DNA of 64,000 nt from DATJLY01 sp035532935 (GTDB lineage Bacteria; Pseudomonadota; Alphaproteobacteria; ATCC43930; CGMCC-115725): assembly GCA_035532935.1 (NCBI GenBank), contig DATKQE010000039.1:1-64000 (forward strand), in the 5' to 3' direction. The position numbers and the translations under genes are program-made. Shown piece after piece: positions 25,654 to 34,821 of this stretch (position 1 is the first letter of the stretch; each line of letters starts with the position of its first letter). The notes under the pieces were generated by a model that was given only the letters and a program-made list of their open reading frames with translations, ran no database searches and was not told the origin of the DNA.

Positions 25654-28008
25654 ATGCCGGAGGGAGAAGAGTTCCGCGCCATCGGACGGCCGCTGCCGCG
25701 CAAGGAGGATCAGCGGCTCCTCACCGGAACCGGCCGATTCAGCGACGACGCCGCCATGCCGGGCGAAGTGCATGCCGTCATGATCCGCTCGCCCTATCCC
25801 CATGCGCGCATTCGGCGGATCGCGGCCGACGCCGCACAGGCGATGCCGGGCGTGCTCGGCGTCGTCACCGGCGCGGCGCTGGCCGCCGAGGGCTTGAAGC
25901 CGATCCCGCACGACCCGGTGCCCTCGACCCGATACGATCTGAAGCTGACCGCGCCGGGCGGCGGCACGGTCTTCAGCGGCCCGCACGATCTCCTTCCCGC
26001 CGACAAGGCGCGCCATGTCGGCGAGGCCGTCGCCATGGTGGTGGCCGAGACGATCGACGCGGCACTTGACGCGGCGGAAGCGGTCGACGTCGAATACGAG
26101 GAACTGCCGTTCGTCCTCGACGCCGCGGCCGCGCTCGCGCCCGGCGCGCCGTCCGTGTGGGACGCGGTTCCGGGCAATCTCCCGGTCGAGACCTTCTTCG
26201 GCGATGTGGCGGCGACCGCGCGCGCTTTCGCCGCCGCCGCTCATGTCGTCTCGCTCGACTATCACGTCCAGCGCGTCACCGCCGTGGCGCTCGAGCCGCG
26301 CGCGGCGCTTGCCGTCCATGATGCCGCCGGCGACAGCTTCACCCTCCATGCCGGCAATGGCGGCGCCGTCCGCCAGAAGCGCGAACTGGCCACGGTGCTC
26401 GGCATTGCGCCCGAAAAGCTGCGCGTCGTCACCTGCGATGTCGGCGGCAATTTCGGCTCGAAGAACCGGCCCTATGTCGAGTACGGGCTCGTCCTGTGGG
26501 CGGCGCGCAAATTCGGCCGCCCGGTCAAATTCACGGCGACGCGAAGCGAGGCGTTCCTCAGCGACTATCAGGGCCGCGATCTCGTCATCGACGCCGAGCT
26601 GGCTCTCGGCGCCGACGGGCGCTTCCTTGCGCTGCGCGCGCGCAATACCAGCAATGTCGGGGCGCGCTGCGTGTCGCTGTCGCCGCTGGGCAAGGGATCG
26701 GCGCTCATCACCGGCTCCTATGCCATTCCGACCGCCCATCTTTGCGCCCGCGCCGTCTTCACCAACACCATGCCGACCCAGGCCTATCGCAGCTCCGGCC
26801 GCCCCGAAGTCACCTTCGCGATCGAGCGGCTCGTGGACAAGGCGGCGGCGGCGCTCGACCTCGACCGGGTCGCGCTGCGCCGCCGCAACCTCGTGCGGGC
26901 GGACGCGATGCCCTACACCAATGCCGTCGGCGCCGCCTATGACAGCGGCACCTACGAGGCCAACATGGACCGCGCCATGGCGCTGGCCGATTGGCGCGGC
27001 TTCGCAGCGCGGCGCGAGGAAGCGTTGCGGCGCGGCCGGCGGCGTGGGCTGGGGCTGGCGAATTACGTCGAGTCCTCGATCGGATCGCCGCGCGAGCGTG
27101 CCGAGATCACCGTGCGGCCCGATCGCGCCATTGATGTCGTCATCGGCACGCAGCCAAGCGGACAAGGGCACGAGACCAGTTTCGCCCAAGTCGTCTCCGA
27201 CCTCCTCGGCGTACCGCCGGAAGCGATCAACATCGTCATGGGCGACACCGACATCGTGAGCGTCGGCGGCGGCTCGCATTCCGGCCGCTCGATGCGGCAC
27301 GCCGCGACGGTGATGTCGCTCGCCGCCACGGCGCTCATTGCCAAGGGACGGCGGATCGCAGCGATCGTATTGGGAGCACCACCGGCAGACGTGACCTTCG
27401 CCGATGGGCATTTCAGCACGCCGGCGAGCAACCGCCGCTTCGATCTGTTGGAGCTGGCGCAGGAGGCGGCGCGCGTCACGCTGCCGCCCGAGCTCAAGGA
27501 TGGGCTCGCCGTCGCCGCCGACAACGAAATGCACGATCCAGTCTTTCCCAACGGCTGCGCCATCGCCGAGGTCGAGGTCGATCCCGAGACCGGCGCCGTC
27601 GCGCTCATGCGCTATGCCTCGGTCGACGATGTCGGGCGCTGCATCAATCCATTGATCGTCGACGGCCAGACGCACGGCGCCATCGCCCAAGGGGTCGGCC
27701 AGGCGCTGTGGGAGATCTGCGCGATCGAGGCCGCATCGGGTCAGCCGCTCTGCGGCTCGCTCATGGATTACGGGCTGCCGCGCGCCGACGCCCTGCCCTC
27801 CTTCCGCACCGAGATCGCCGAAATTCTGTCCCCGACCAACCCGCTCGGCATCAAGGCCGGCGGCGAAGGCGGAACGACGCCGGCGCTCGCGGTCATCGTC
27901 AGCGCGATTCTCGACGCGCTCGCGCCGCTGGGCGTGCGCGAGATCCCGATGCCCGCCACCCCCTTCGCGATCTGGCAGGCCATCCGCGCGGTGCAGCTTC
28001 GTGCCTGA
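25654..28008 (+). CDS. Xanthine/aldehyde dehydrogenase-family molybdopterin-binding subunit (orphan)
   Basis: The 784-residue protein is the large, molybdenum-cofactor subunit of the xanthine dehydrogenase family. It starts with AIGRPLPRKEDQRLLTGTGR (the CoxL-like opening), has SPYPHARI, DVGGNFGSKN, QAYRSSGRPE, TQPSGQGHETSFAQV, and ends with IKAGGEGGTTPA, where Glu738 is the probable catalytic base. The CO-dehydrogenase loop AYRCSFR is absent, so it is not CoxL. The usual iron-sulfur and FAD subunits are not adjacent. The start at 25654 follows GAGGAG. Its stop overlaps the MFS exporter start by 8 bases. Substrate could be an aromatic aldehyde or N-heterocycle. Confidence 0.87.
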   Translation: MPEGEEFRAIGRPLPRKEDQRLLTGTGRFSDDAAMPGEVHAVMIRSPYPHARIRRIAADAAQAMPGVLGVVTGAALAAEGLKPIPHDPVPSTRYDLKLTAPGGGTVFSGPHDLLPADKARHVGEAVAMVVAETIDAALDAAEAVDVEYEELPFVLDAAAALAPGAPSVWDAVPGNLPVETFFGDVAATARAFAAAAHVVSLDYHVQRVTAVALEPRAALAVHDAAGDSFTLHAGNGGAVRQKRELATVLGIAPEKLRVVTCDVGGNFGSKNRPYVEYGLVLWAARKFGRPVKFTATRSEAFLSDYQGRDLVIDAELALGADGRFLALRARNTSNVGARCVSLSPLGKGSALITGSYAIPTAHLCARAVFTNTMPTQAYRSSGRPEVTFAIERLVDKAAAALDLDRVALRRRNLVRADAMPYTNAVGAAYDSGTYEANMDRAMALADWRGFAARREEALRRGRRRGLGLANYVESSIGSPRERAEITVRPDRAIDVVIGTQPSGQGHETSFAQVVSDLLGVPPEAINIVMGDTDIVSVGGGSHSGRSMRHAATVMSLAATALIAKGRRIAAIVLGAPPADVTFADGHFSTPASNRRFDLLELAQEAARVTLPPELKDGLAVAADNEMHDPVFPNGCAIAEVEVDPETGAVALMRYASVDDVGRCINPLIVDGQTHGAIAQGVGQALWEICAIEAASGQPLCGSLMDYGLPRADALPSFRTEIAEILSPTNPLGIKAGGEGGTTPALAVIVSAILDALAPLGVREIPMPATPFAIWQAIRAVQLRA

Positions 28009-29215
28009 CGCAACCATGGTCGGTGCCCGACGCGTACCCGGCGCACGCTTTGCCACGGCGCTCGGGGCCGTGACGCTGATCGGGCCGCTCGCGGTCCATT
28101 TCTTTCTGCCGATCGTTCCCGCGATCCAGAACCAATTCGGCATCTCCGATGCGCTCGCCGAATTCACGTTCACCGTCACGCTCGCCACCATGGCGGCGGC
28201 GACGCTGGTCTATGGCACGCTTTCGGACCGTTTCGGACGGCGGCCGATGCTGCTGTCGGGCCTTGGCTTGTTTCTCGCCGGCAGCGCGCTCTCGGCGGTT
28301 GCCGGCTCCGTCGCCCTGCTGCTGGCCGGGCGGCTGGTGCAGGCCGTGGGAGCCGGCTGCAGCATCACGCTCACGCGTGCCATGGCGCGCGACGCCTATG
28401 GACCGGACACGCTCGTCAAGGCCATCGCCTATTTGACGATGGCCTATACCGCCGGTCCGATGCTGGCGCCGCCGCTCGGCGGCCTGCTGGTCGACCATCT
28501 CGGCTGGCGCAGCGTGTTCTGGGCGGCGCTGCTCATGGGCGCGGTGATCATGGTGGTGGCCTACCGCGTGCTGTACGAGACCCAGGAGCACATCGGCGCG
28601 CGTCGCGGCGGCGGGGTCCTGCGCGATTATGTAACGCTGTTCGCCAATCTGCGCTTTTCCGCTTTCGTCCTGCAGTCGGGCTTCTGCTCGGGCACGTTCT
28701 TCGCCATCGTCGCGGCCTCGCCCTTTCTCATGGAGGATACGCTCGGACGCTCGGCCACCGAATATGGGCTCTACTTCTTCCTCTTTCCGGCGGGCTATTT
28801 CATCGGCAATTTCGTGTCGGGCCGGATTTCGGGCCGGGTGTCGATCGAGACCATGGTATTCACCGGCGCGGCCGTGAACCTTCTGGCGTTGGCGACGCAG
28901 GCGGGGCTGATCCTCGGCGTCGGCCTCAGTCCCGCGGCGATCTTCCTGCCGACATTCTTCACCACTTTTGCCCAGGGACTGGCGCTGCCCAACGGTCAGG
29001 CCGGTGCGATCCAGATCATGCCCGAGCTGGCGGGCACCGCGGCGGGGGCCGGCGTTTTTTCGCAGCTCTTCCTCAGTGCGCTATTCGCCCAACTCTATGG
29101 TTGGGCGGCCGACGGCACGCCGATTCCGATGATCGAGATCGCCGCGGTCGCCGCCATTCTCAGCCTCGTGACGGGCACGATCCCGCTGGTGCAGAAGCTG
29201 CGGGGCCGTGCCTAA
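28001..29215 (+). CDS. MFS drug-resistance type exporter (Bcr/CflA-like)
   Basis: The protein has 404 residues (399 if the ATG at 28016 is used) and about twelve membrane spans. The MFS motif A reads YGTLSDRFGRRPMLL and span 5 has the antiporter-like motif AYTAGPMLAPPLGGLLVD, matching the Bcr/CflA branch of proton-driven drug exporters. The GTG at 28001 overlaps the hydroxylase gene, so expression is probably coupled. It may export a product or toxic intermediate of that enzyme (inference). It ends with a 4-base overlap against the convergent LLM gene. Confidence 0.85.
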   Translation: MPDATMVGARRVPGARFATALGAVTLIGPLAVHFFLPIVPAIQNQFGISDALAEFTFTVTLATMAAATLVYGTLSDRFGRRPMLLSGLGLFLAGSALSAVAGSVALLLAGRLVQAVGAGCSITLTRAMARDAYGPDTLVKAIAYLTMAYTAGPMLAPPLGGLLVDHLGWRSVFWAALLMGAVIMVVAYRVLYETQEHIGARRGGGVLRDYVTLFANLRFSAFVLQSGFCSGTFFAIVAASPFLMEDTLGRSATEYGLYFFLFPAGYFIGNFVSGRISGRVSIETMVFTGAAVNLLALATQAGLILGVGLSPAAIFLPTFFTTFAQGLALPNGQAGAIQIMPELAGTAAGAGVFSQLFLSALFAQLYGWAADGTPIPMIEIAAVAAILSLVTGTIPLVQKLRGRA

Positions 29216-30270
29216 AGCGCGCGTGCCTTGGGCAGGATGTCGCGGGCGAACACGTCGAGCGAGCGCATGATGTCCGCCTGCCGGAGCGAGCCGAAATCGA
29301 CGATGAGCGCGAGCTGGGTCATGCCGAGGCTGCCGAGATAGGCGATGCGCTCGAGCACGCGTTCCGGCGCGCCCATGAGCACGCGATCGGGGAAATAGTT
29401 CTCGAACGCGGCCTGGCGCTGATATTCCTCGCGCGCGGCATAGCCTTGATACGCGACCGGATCGGGCGGGCGCCGCGCCGCTTCGACGCCGGCCGCGGTA
29501 TATTCCACCATCGGCTTCTCGACCAGGGCGCGCAGCCGCGCCACATCGTCATCCGCCGTGAAATGCGCGTGATAGCAGCAGCAGACCTCGTGATCCTCGG
29601 GGCGGCGGCCGAATTGCGGCAGCGCGTCGATATACCAGTGCACGCGCTCGCCCGCGGTCTTGGAATCGACGTGATAGGCGACGTAGAGCAGGTGATAGCC
29701 CTGTGATGCCGTCCACACGAAGCTCTCCTGCGTCAGGAAGCACGCGACCCAGATCGGCGGATGCGGCTTCTGATAGACGCGTGGCAGGATGGCAAGACCG
29801 TCGATCGGCGGCCGGAACTTGCCGTGATAGCCGAGCGTCGGCTCGGTCCAGGCGCGCGTGACCAGTTCCACGCCCTCCTCCATCCGGGCGCGCGTCTCGC
29901 GCATATCGACGCCAAAGGCGTCGAACTCGTCGCGCAGGAAGCCGCGACCGATGCCGAGATCGAACCGTCCCTTGGAGAGCTGATCGAGCGTCGCCCCCAT
30001 TTCGGCGACCCGGACCGGATCGTTGAGCGGCAGCACCGTGGCGCCGGTGCCGAGCCGGATCCGCTTCGTCCGGCCCGCGAGATAGGCGAGGAAGGGATAA
30101 TTCGCGGCGCACAGGCCGCCGTGACGGACGAAGTGATGCTCCACCATCCAGACGTAATCGATGCCGATCGCGTCGGCGAACAGCACCTGCTCGACGATGT
30201 TGTCGAAATGCGTGGTGACGTCGCGCGCCTCGGGCACATGGGTCGGGAGATAGAACAGCCCGAACTTCAT
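29212..30270 (-). CDS. LLM-class flavin-dependent oxidoreductase
   Basis: The 352-residue protein is a luciferase-like flavoprotein distinct from the one at 12.7 kb: MKFGLFYLPTHVPEARDV, VWMVEHHFVRHGG, IRLGTGATVLPLNDPVRVAE and GRFDLGIGRGFLRDEFDAFG. Cysteines cluster in EVCCCYHAHFT near residue 230, unusual for this family. ATG 30270 follows GAGGAAGC. Substrate and electron donor are unknown; the neighbourhood offers no reductase. Confidence 0.86.
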   Translation of the reverse strand: MKFGLFYLPTHVPEARDVTTHFDNIVEQVLFADAIGIDYVWMVEHHFVRHGGLCAANYPFLAYLAGRTKRIRLGTGATVLPLNDPVRVAEMGATLDQLSKGRFDLGIGRGFLRDEFDAFGVDMRETRARMEEGVELVTRAWTEPTLGYHGKFRPPIDGLAILPRVYQKPHPPIWVACFLTQESFVWTASQGYHLLYVAYHVDSKTAGERVHWYIDALPQFGRRPEDHEVCCCYHAHFTADDDVARLRALVEKPMVEYTAAGVEAARRPPDPVAYQGYAAREEYQRQAAFENYFPDRVLMGAPERVLERIAYLGSLGMTQLALIVDFGSLRQADIMRSLDVFARDILPKARAL

Positions 30271-30331
30271 CGCTTCCTCCTCAAGGTTACGCCACCATAT
30301 CAGTGCGCCGGTTGCGATGACCAGCCGGCGC

Positions 30332-31273
30332 TCAATCGGCTCCGCTCGGTCGCATCAGCAAGGGTCGGCCGATCCAGAAACGATTGCCGAGACGCGTCAT
30401 GAGCCGCGGGCGGTCGTGTCCGGCGAGCCGTTCCTGCGCCTCGAAATAGGGGCCGACGAAGCGGAGCCGCGCCGGCAGCAACGGATAGAGGCGACGCAGC
30501 CAGCGCCGCGCGCGTGCGGCGGCGCGACGCTCGGCATCGCCATAGGCAAGGCCGAATTCCACACGCAGGCGCGGCGGCAGCAGCTCGGCCGTCAGCGCCC
30601 GGTACCAGGACGGAACGATGATCCAGCTTCCGGCGCCGGTGAGGAGGCGAGTGGCCATCGCCCGCGCCTCGTCACTCACGGTCAGGATGTCGGACTCGAG
30701 CATCGCGCGGTTGTAGGCGGCGAAGGAATCCCAATCGGGCGCCAGCGTCTCGGGCGCCAGGCCGAAAAAGGCGGCAAAGCGGAGACTCTCGGCGTAATAG
30801 CGCGCGCGCTCCTCGGCGGTGAGCGTCCGCACCAGGCCATAGGCCATCGGCGCCGTCTCGGTCAGGGTCGCATGGACCCACCGCAGCGCCGCCCGGTCGT
30901 TGGCGGCGTAGCGTCCACCGCCGGGGATCGAACCGACAATACCGGTATGGCGGCGGTGGAGACGATGCGCCGCCGCCATCGCCTCGTCGAGGCTGCCGAA
31001 GACCATGGCGAAGACGGTACCGAAGGTCCCATGAAACCGCCCGATCGGATCGTGGAGCGCGCGCGAATGCTGGGCGACCGCCGCGGCGACCCAGGGATGG
31101 GCGAGCTGCAACAGGAGCGCGCGACCGGCGCCGAGAAAGAGCGCCGCCTCGCGGTCGATCTGCCACCGCATCGATTGCGGCCCGAACGCGCCCGCGCGCG
31201 GGTCGATCACGCCGGCCCGCAGATGCGCCAGCGAATCTTCCAGGGCGGCGTCGCCAACGATGCGATCGCTCAT
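30332..31273 (-). CDS. MpaB/DUF2236 family oxygenase
   Basis: The 313-residue protein matches the DUF2236/MpaB family, which includes the haem-b latex-clearing protein and mycophenolic-acid oxygenase. Features are SMRWQIDREAALFLGAGRAL, LLQLAHPWVAAAVAQHS with a likely haem-region His, and WVHATLTETAPMAYGL with a second conserved His and Thr. It has arginine-rich helices near the C-terminus. ATG 31273 is chosen; an ATG 36 bases upstream is in frame. It diverges from the TadE gene. Substrate unknown. Confidence 0.8.
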   Translation of the reverse strand: MSDRIVGDAALEDSLAHLRAGVIDPRAGAFGPQSMRWQIDREAALFLGAGRALLLQLAHPWVAAAVAQHSRALHDPIGRFHGTFGTVFAMVFGSLDEAMAAAHRLHRRHTGIVGSIPGGGRYAANDRAALRWVHATLTETAPMAYGLVRTLTAEERARYYAESLRFAAFFGLAPETLAPDWDSFAAYNRAMLESDILTVSDEARAMATRLLTGAGSWIIVPSWYRALTAELLPPRLRVEFGLAYGDAERRAAARARRWLRRLYPLLPARLRFVGPYFEAQERLAGHDRPRLMTRLGNRFWIGRPLLMRPSGAD

Positions 31274-31337
31274 CGGCCTCGCCTCGCGCCGGCGCGCGGC
31301 GGACGCCAACGAGCACGCGAGTATGCACGTCCATATA

Positions 31338-31374
31338 TTGATAGTAGTAACATGGTTGATTTTATAACGTTATA
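31338..31374 (+). promoter_or_regulatory. Candidate promoter with overlapping palindrome, upstream of tadE
   Basis: TTGATA (31338-31343), 17 bases, then TTTATA (31361-31366) is a good sigma70-type arrangement 40 bases before the tadE start, in a stretch far more AT-rich than its surroundings. The perfect 12-base palindrome TATAACGTTATA (31363-31374) overlaps the -10 element and the predicted transcription start, the place expected for a repressor operator. Confidence 0.45.
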
Positions 31375-31407
31375 GTGGCATAAGGAAGGCTGCGGATCGA
31401 TCATCAA

Positions 31408-31965
31408 ATGATGCCGCGTGCGAGGATGAGAAGCACCCCGGCAGGCGGAATATCGCCCTGCTCCGATCCGACGCGCCAGCGCCGGTGCGACGGCGTCGCC
31501 GCCATCGAGATGGCGCTGGTCACGCCGATCCTGGTGGTGCTGGCGCTGGCAATGGTCGATTTCGGCCTCGGCATCTACACCAAAATGCTGGTGGGCGATG
31601 CCGCGGATGCCGGGGCCGCCTATGCGTTTCGCAACGGCAGCTCCTATAGCACGGCCACCGCGACGACGTTCAATGCCGCCATCGCCGCCGCGGCGACGGG
31701 CGCCGTGACCGTATCGCCGGTCCTTTCGAGCGTGCCGCTGACCGCCGTTGCGACGGAAACCTACTGCTGCGCCGGGATGACGCAGTGCAGCGCTTCCACC
31801 TCCCCAAGCTGCGCCAGCGGCTATACCGTCGGCACCTATGTCAAGGTCACCGCGACCGCGACCTATTCGACCTTCCTGCCCTACACACTTCTGACCGGCC
31901 TGCTGGCCATCAGCATCAGCAATCCGGTGCCGCTGACGGCGGTCTCGACCGTCCGCATCCAGTAG
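31408..31965 (+). CDS. tadE: TadE-like minor pilin (pseudopilin)
   Basis: The 185-residue protein has a basic leader followed by CDGVAAIEMALVTPILVVLA. The Gly-x4-Glu pattern (glycine, then GluE5 of the mature form) and the long hydrophobic helix are those of TadE/TadF pseudopilins, matured by the prepilin peptidase. The exported remainder is Ser/Thr/Ala-rich with a cysteine-rich patch (TYCCAGMTQCSASTSPSCAS). The start is uncertain; ATGs at 31408, 31411 and 31426 are all possible. The next gene starts directly after the stop. It lies 3.9 kb from the main pilus operon, separated by genes on the other strand. Confidence 0.8.
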   Translation: MMPRARMRSTPAGGISPCSDPTRQRRCDGVAAIEMALVTPILVVLALAMVDFGLGIYTKMLVGDAADAGAAYAFRNGSSYSTATATTFNAAIAAAATGAVTVSPVLSSVPLTAVATETYCCAGMTQCSASTSPSCASGYTVGTYVKVTATATYSTFLPYTLLTGLLAISISNPVPLTAVSTVRIQ

Positions 31966-33516
31966 ATGTCGGGCACGGCGGCATGGCTGAAGGTGCGGCG
32001 GCCGGGCCCGCCGATTGCGGCCCCGACGGCAGAAGCCGCGATCCTCGGCGGCGCGCGCGGACGGATCGGGATTTCGCTGCCGATCGGTCTCGGGCTCGGC
32101 GTCTATCTCGTCGGGCTCGCTTCGCCGCGGATGCGGCTCGACGATCCCGATATCATGCTGCACATCGTCACCGGCCGGTGGATCATCGTTCACCACGCGG
32201 TGCCGCATGTCGATTTCCTGTCCTACACCGTACCGGGCCGCCCATGGGTCGCGCACGAATGGCTCGGCGAGGTGATCACCGCGCTTTGTTATGATCGCCT
32301 GGGATGGCACGGGCTGGTCGCCTTGGCGAGCCTGGGACTGGGCGCCGCGGTCCTCATCTTCGCCCGCGCGCTGCTTCGCTATTACGGGCCGGCGGCGACC
32401 GTCGTCATCGTTGCCGCCGCCTGGTTCGTGGTGACGCCGCACTGGCTGGCGCGGCCGCACATCTTCGCCTTTCCCTTCCTCATCGCCTGGATGGCGCTGC
32501 TGGTGCGGGCGCGCGACGAGAACCGCGCCCCTCACCCCGCCACCGCGCTCATCATGATTCCCTGGGTCAACCTGCACGCGACGTTCCTGGTCGGGATCGG
32601 GTTCACCCTGCTGTTCATGACCGAGGCGGTGCTGCTCGCCAAGGGCGAGGCGCAGCGGCTCGACACGGCGAAGCGCTGGACCGTCTTCATGCTGCTCGCG
32701 CTCATCGCCACGATGATCACGCCGAACGGCATCGAGGCTTATTTGCTGCCGCTGCGGCTGCTCAACATGCGGTTCGCGCTGTCCGTGCTGGTCGAATGGA
32801 AGAGCATCGATTTTCAGCACATGTCGACCTTCGAGCTGTGGCTGCTTCTTTATCTGGGGGTGGTGCTGTGCCGCGGCATCAGGCTGCCCTTGGCGCGCAC
32901 GTTGATGACGCTTCTGCTCCTTGCGATGAGCCTGCCGCATCAGCGCAATGCCGAGCTCCTGGCCTTCCTCGCCCCGCTGATCGCGGCGCCCTATGCAGCG
33001 CCCCAGCTTGCGCGATCGCGTCCTGTCCCTGCCGGCGCCCCGCTCTGGCTCGATCGCCTGGCGCGGCCGGCGGCGGCGCGCGGATGGCTGCTGGCAGGCG
33101 CGGTCATCTTTGCCACTGAAGCCGCTTCGTTCGCCTTTCCGCTTACCCCCGGCAACCGCTTCATGCCCGTTGCCGCCGTGCGCACGGCTCGAGCATACGG
33201 TCTCACCGGACACGTTCTCAATGCGTATGACTATGGCGATTATCTGTTGTTTGCAGGCATCAAGCCCTTCATCGACGGCCGCGCCGACATGTACGGCGAT
33301 GCCTTCATCAAGCGCGATTTCGAGGCGACCCGCGGGATCAGCGACGGCTTGCCGGCGCTGCTCGCGGAGTACCAGGTCGAATGGACGATCTTTCCCAAGA
33401 ACTCCCGCGCGGTGATCCAACTCGACCGGATGACGGGATGGCATCGGCTCTATGCCGACGATGTCGCGGTGGTGCATGTGCGCGATGGCGCGGCCCCGGC
33501 GAACCGCGGACGGTGA
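31966..33516 (+). CDS. Polytopic membrane protein, possible GT-C-type glycosyltransferase, in the pilus locus
   Basis: The 516-residue protein has about ten hydrophobic spans. The first external loop carries LDDPDIMLHIVTGRWIIVHH and VPGRPWVAHEWLGEVITAL, an acidic-then-HEW pattern reminiscent of the first loop of GT-C lipid-dependent glycosyltransferases. The C-terminal soluble part has LNAYDYGDYLLFAGIKPFID followed by GRADMYGDAF, a motif I associate with a family of uncharacterised bacterial membrane proteins. ATG is immediately after the tadE stop, so the two are coupled. Pilin glycosylation is a reasonable guess from context only. Confidence 0.6.
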   Translation: MSGTAAWLKVRRPGPPIAAPTAEAAILGGARGRIGISLPIGLGLGVYLVGLASPRMRLDDPDIMLHIVTGRWIIVHHAVPHVDFLSYTVPGRPWVAHEWLGEVITALCYDRLGWHGLVALASLGLGAAVLIFARALLRYYGPAATVVIVAAAWFVVTPHWLARPHIFAFPFLIAWMALLVRARDENRAPHPATALIMIPWVNLHATFLVGIGFTLLFMTEAVLLAKGEAQRLDTAKRWTVFMLLALIATMITPNGIEAYLLPLRLLNMRFALSVLVEWKSIDFQHMSTFELWLLLYLGVVLCRGIRLPLARTLMTLLLLAMSLPHQRNAELLAFLAPLIAAPYAAPQLARSRPVPAGAPLWLDRLARPAAARGWLLAGAVIFATEAASFAFPLTPGNRFMPVAAVRTARAYGLTGHVLNAYDYGDYLLFAGIKPFIDGRADMYGDAFIKRDFEATRGISDGLPALLAEYQVEWTIFPKNSRAVIQLDRMTGWHRLYADDVAVVHVRDGAAPANRGR

Positions 33517-33531
33517 GGCGCGACGGCGGCG

Positions 33532-34821
33532 CTACTCGACGAGCGCCGTCGCCCCCGCGGACCCGCCGACCGACTGCACCCCGGTGCCGGAGCAATTGGC
33601 GTTGAAATTCGTGCCGCCGGTGAAGCTGATCGTATTGGCAACGAGCTGTGTGCATTGCGCGCCGCCGGTCGTACTGCCGCCGGAATAGTTGACGGTCTGC
33701 TCCGGAAAATAGATCGCGCCCGTGATGTTCTGCGTCGCGCCGCCGCTGAAATTGTCGGCGCTCGTCATCGGCGCGTGGCGGTCCTGGAAGAACGCGAGCC
33801 CGGCGGTCGAGCCGCTGCTGGGCGCGGTGATGGTGACATTGGCGCCGCCGCTGATATTGACGGTCGCATAGCTGCTGCCGGTGCTGCTGGTGAGAATGAT
33901 GGTCACGCCGCCGCCGGCATTGACCGTCGCGCCGCCCGAGATCGTGAACGATCCGCGATCGATGATATAGATGCCCGGCGCGAGGTTGACGGTGCTGCTG
34001 GCCGATACCGAAAGGCCGTTGCAATAGACGCCGGGCTGCAGGTTCTTCGTCGCGCCGCCCGCGACGAAGAGCGACGTCCCGCCGCCGCACCCGGAAAAGG
34101 ACGGGATCTGCACATTCGCATAGGGATCGCCGATCGGCGACACGCCGGTGCTGATGCCGTCGGTCGCGTTGAGCTGGGCGCCTCCGGTCGCGACGTAATT
34201 GCCGCTGACGAAGGCCGATTCCGCGTTGACGACGGCGCCGCCGCTCAGGTTCACCGACTGGCTGTATGGCGAATTCGAATAAAGGCTGCAACTGTTGAGG
34301 TTCAGCGTCGCCCCGCCGGACGCCTGAACGTCGGTGGCATTGTTGCGATCGAGGGCGAGGACGCAGCCATGGCCGGGGCCGCCGGCGGTGCCCGCGACCG
34401 CGCGGGCGGTGATGACGACGGGCGTGCCGATGAACAACGCCGAAAACAGCCGCTTCTGCGTCTGGGTGATGAACACCTCGTAATAGCCGGACTGCCCTTT
34501 GTGCGAACCCGCCTGGGGTGGCGACAGGGCCTCGACGGTGGTGCTGTTGACGCCGTTCGCGAAGCCGTGCGCGGCCGCGACCGCGAGCGCCTCGGGCGAC
34601 CAGTTTCCGCCGCCGGCGCCCACTTTCGCCGCGCTGAAGGCCGCGGCGTCGGCCGCCCCTTGCATCCATTGATGGGTGTAGAACCACAGTCCGGCCTCGG
34701 TGGCGATCCCGACGAAGCCGGCGAGGACCGGCAGCAGCAGCGCGACGATCATCGAGTAGTTGCCGCGCCGGTCGCTCGACAATCGCCGCGGCACGCACAA
34801 CCAGGAATTCGCGTCAGCCAC
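33532..34821 (-). CDS. tadG: TadG-like pilus assembly protein with beta-helix-like repeat region
   Basis: The 429-residue protein opens with the TadG signature SSDRRGNYSMIVALLLPVLA and one membrane helix. Next comes a region of about 130 residues (GAADAAAFSAAKVGAGGGN). From about residue 155 onwards the motif GGAxxNxx recurs (SGGATLNLNS, SGGAVVNAES, TGGAQLNATD, SGGATVNAGG, SGGANVTITA, SGGATQNITG), a Thr/Ser/Asn-rich pattern expected of a stacked beta-helix facing outwards. It starts inside the end of the Crp-family gene (8-base overlap), so the regulator and this protein form one operon divergent from the flp operon. It ends 15 bases from the convergent membrane protein gene. Confidence 0.78.
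   Translation of the reverse strand: MADANSWLCVPRRLSSDRRGNYSMIVALLLPVLAGFVGIATEAGLWFYTHQWMQGAADAAAFSAAKVGAGGGNWSPEALAVAAAHGFANGVNSTTVEALSPPQAGSHKGQSGYYEVFITQTQKRLFSALFIGTPVVITARAVAGTAGGPGHGCVLALDRNNATDVQASGGATLNLNSCSLYSNSPYSQSVNLSGGAVVNAESAFVSGNYVATGGAQLNATDGISTGVSPIGDPYANVQIPSFSGCGGGTSLFVAGGATKNLQPGVYCNGLSVSASSTVNLAPGIYIIDRGSFTISGGATVNAGGGVTIILTSSTGSSYATVNISGGANVTITAPSSGSTAGLAFFQDRHAPMTSADNFSGGATQNITGAIYFPEQTVNYSGGSTTGGAQCTQLVANTISFTGGTNFNANCSGTGVQSVGGSAGATALVE

Noticed and set aside
25654..28008. Carbon monoxide dehydrogenase large subunit (CoxL)
   Set aside because: The CoxL active-site loop AYRCSFR is replaced by AYRSSGRPE and no coxS/coxM genes are adjacent.
25534..28191. An 885-codon minus-strand frame opposite the molybdopterin hydroxylase
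   Set aside because: Antisense shadow with His/Arg/Asp bias; the plus strand has all hydroxylase motifs.
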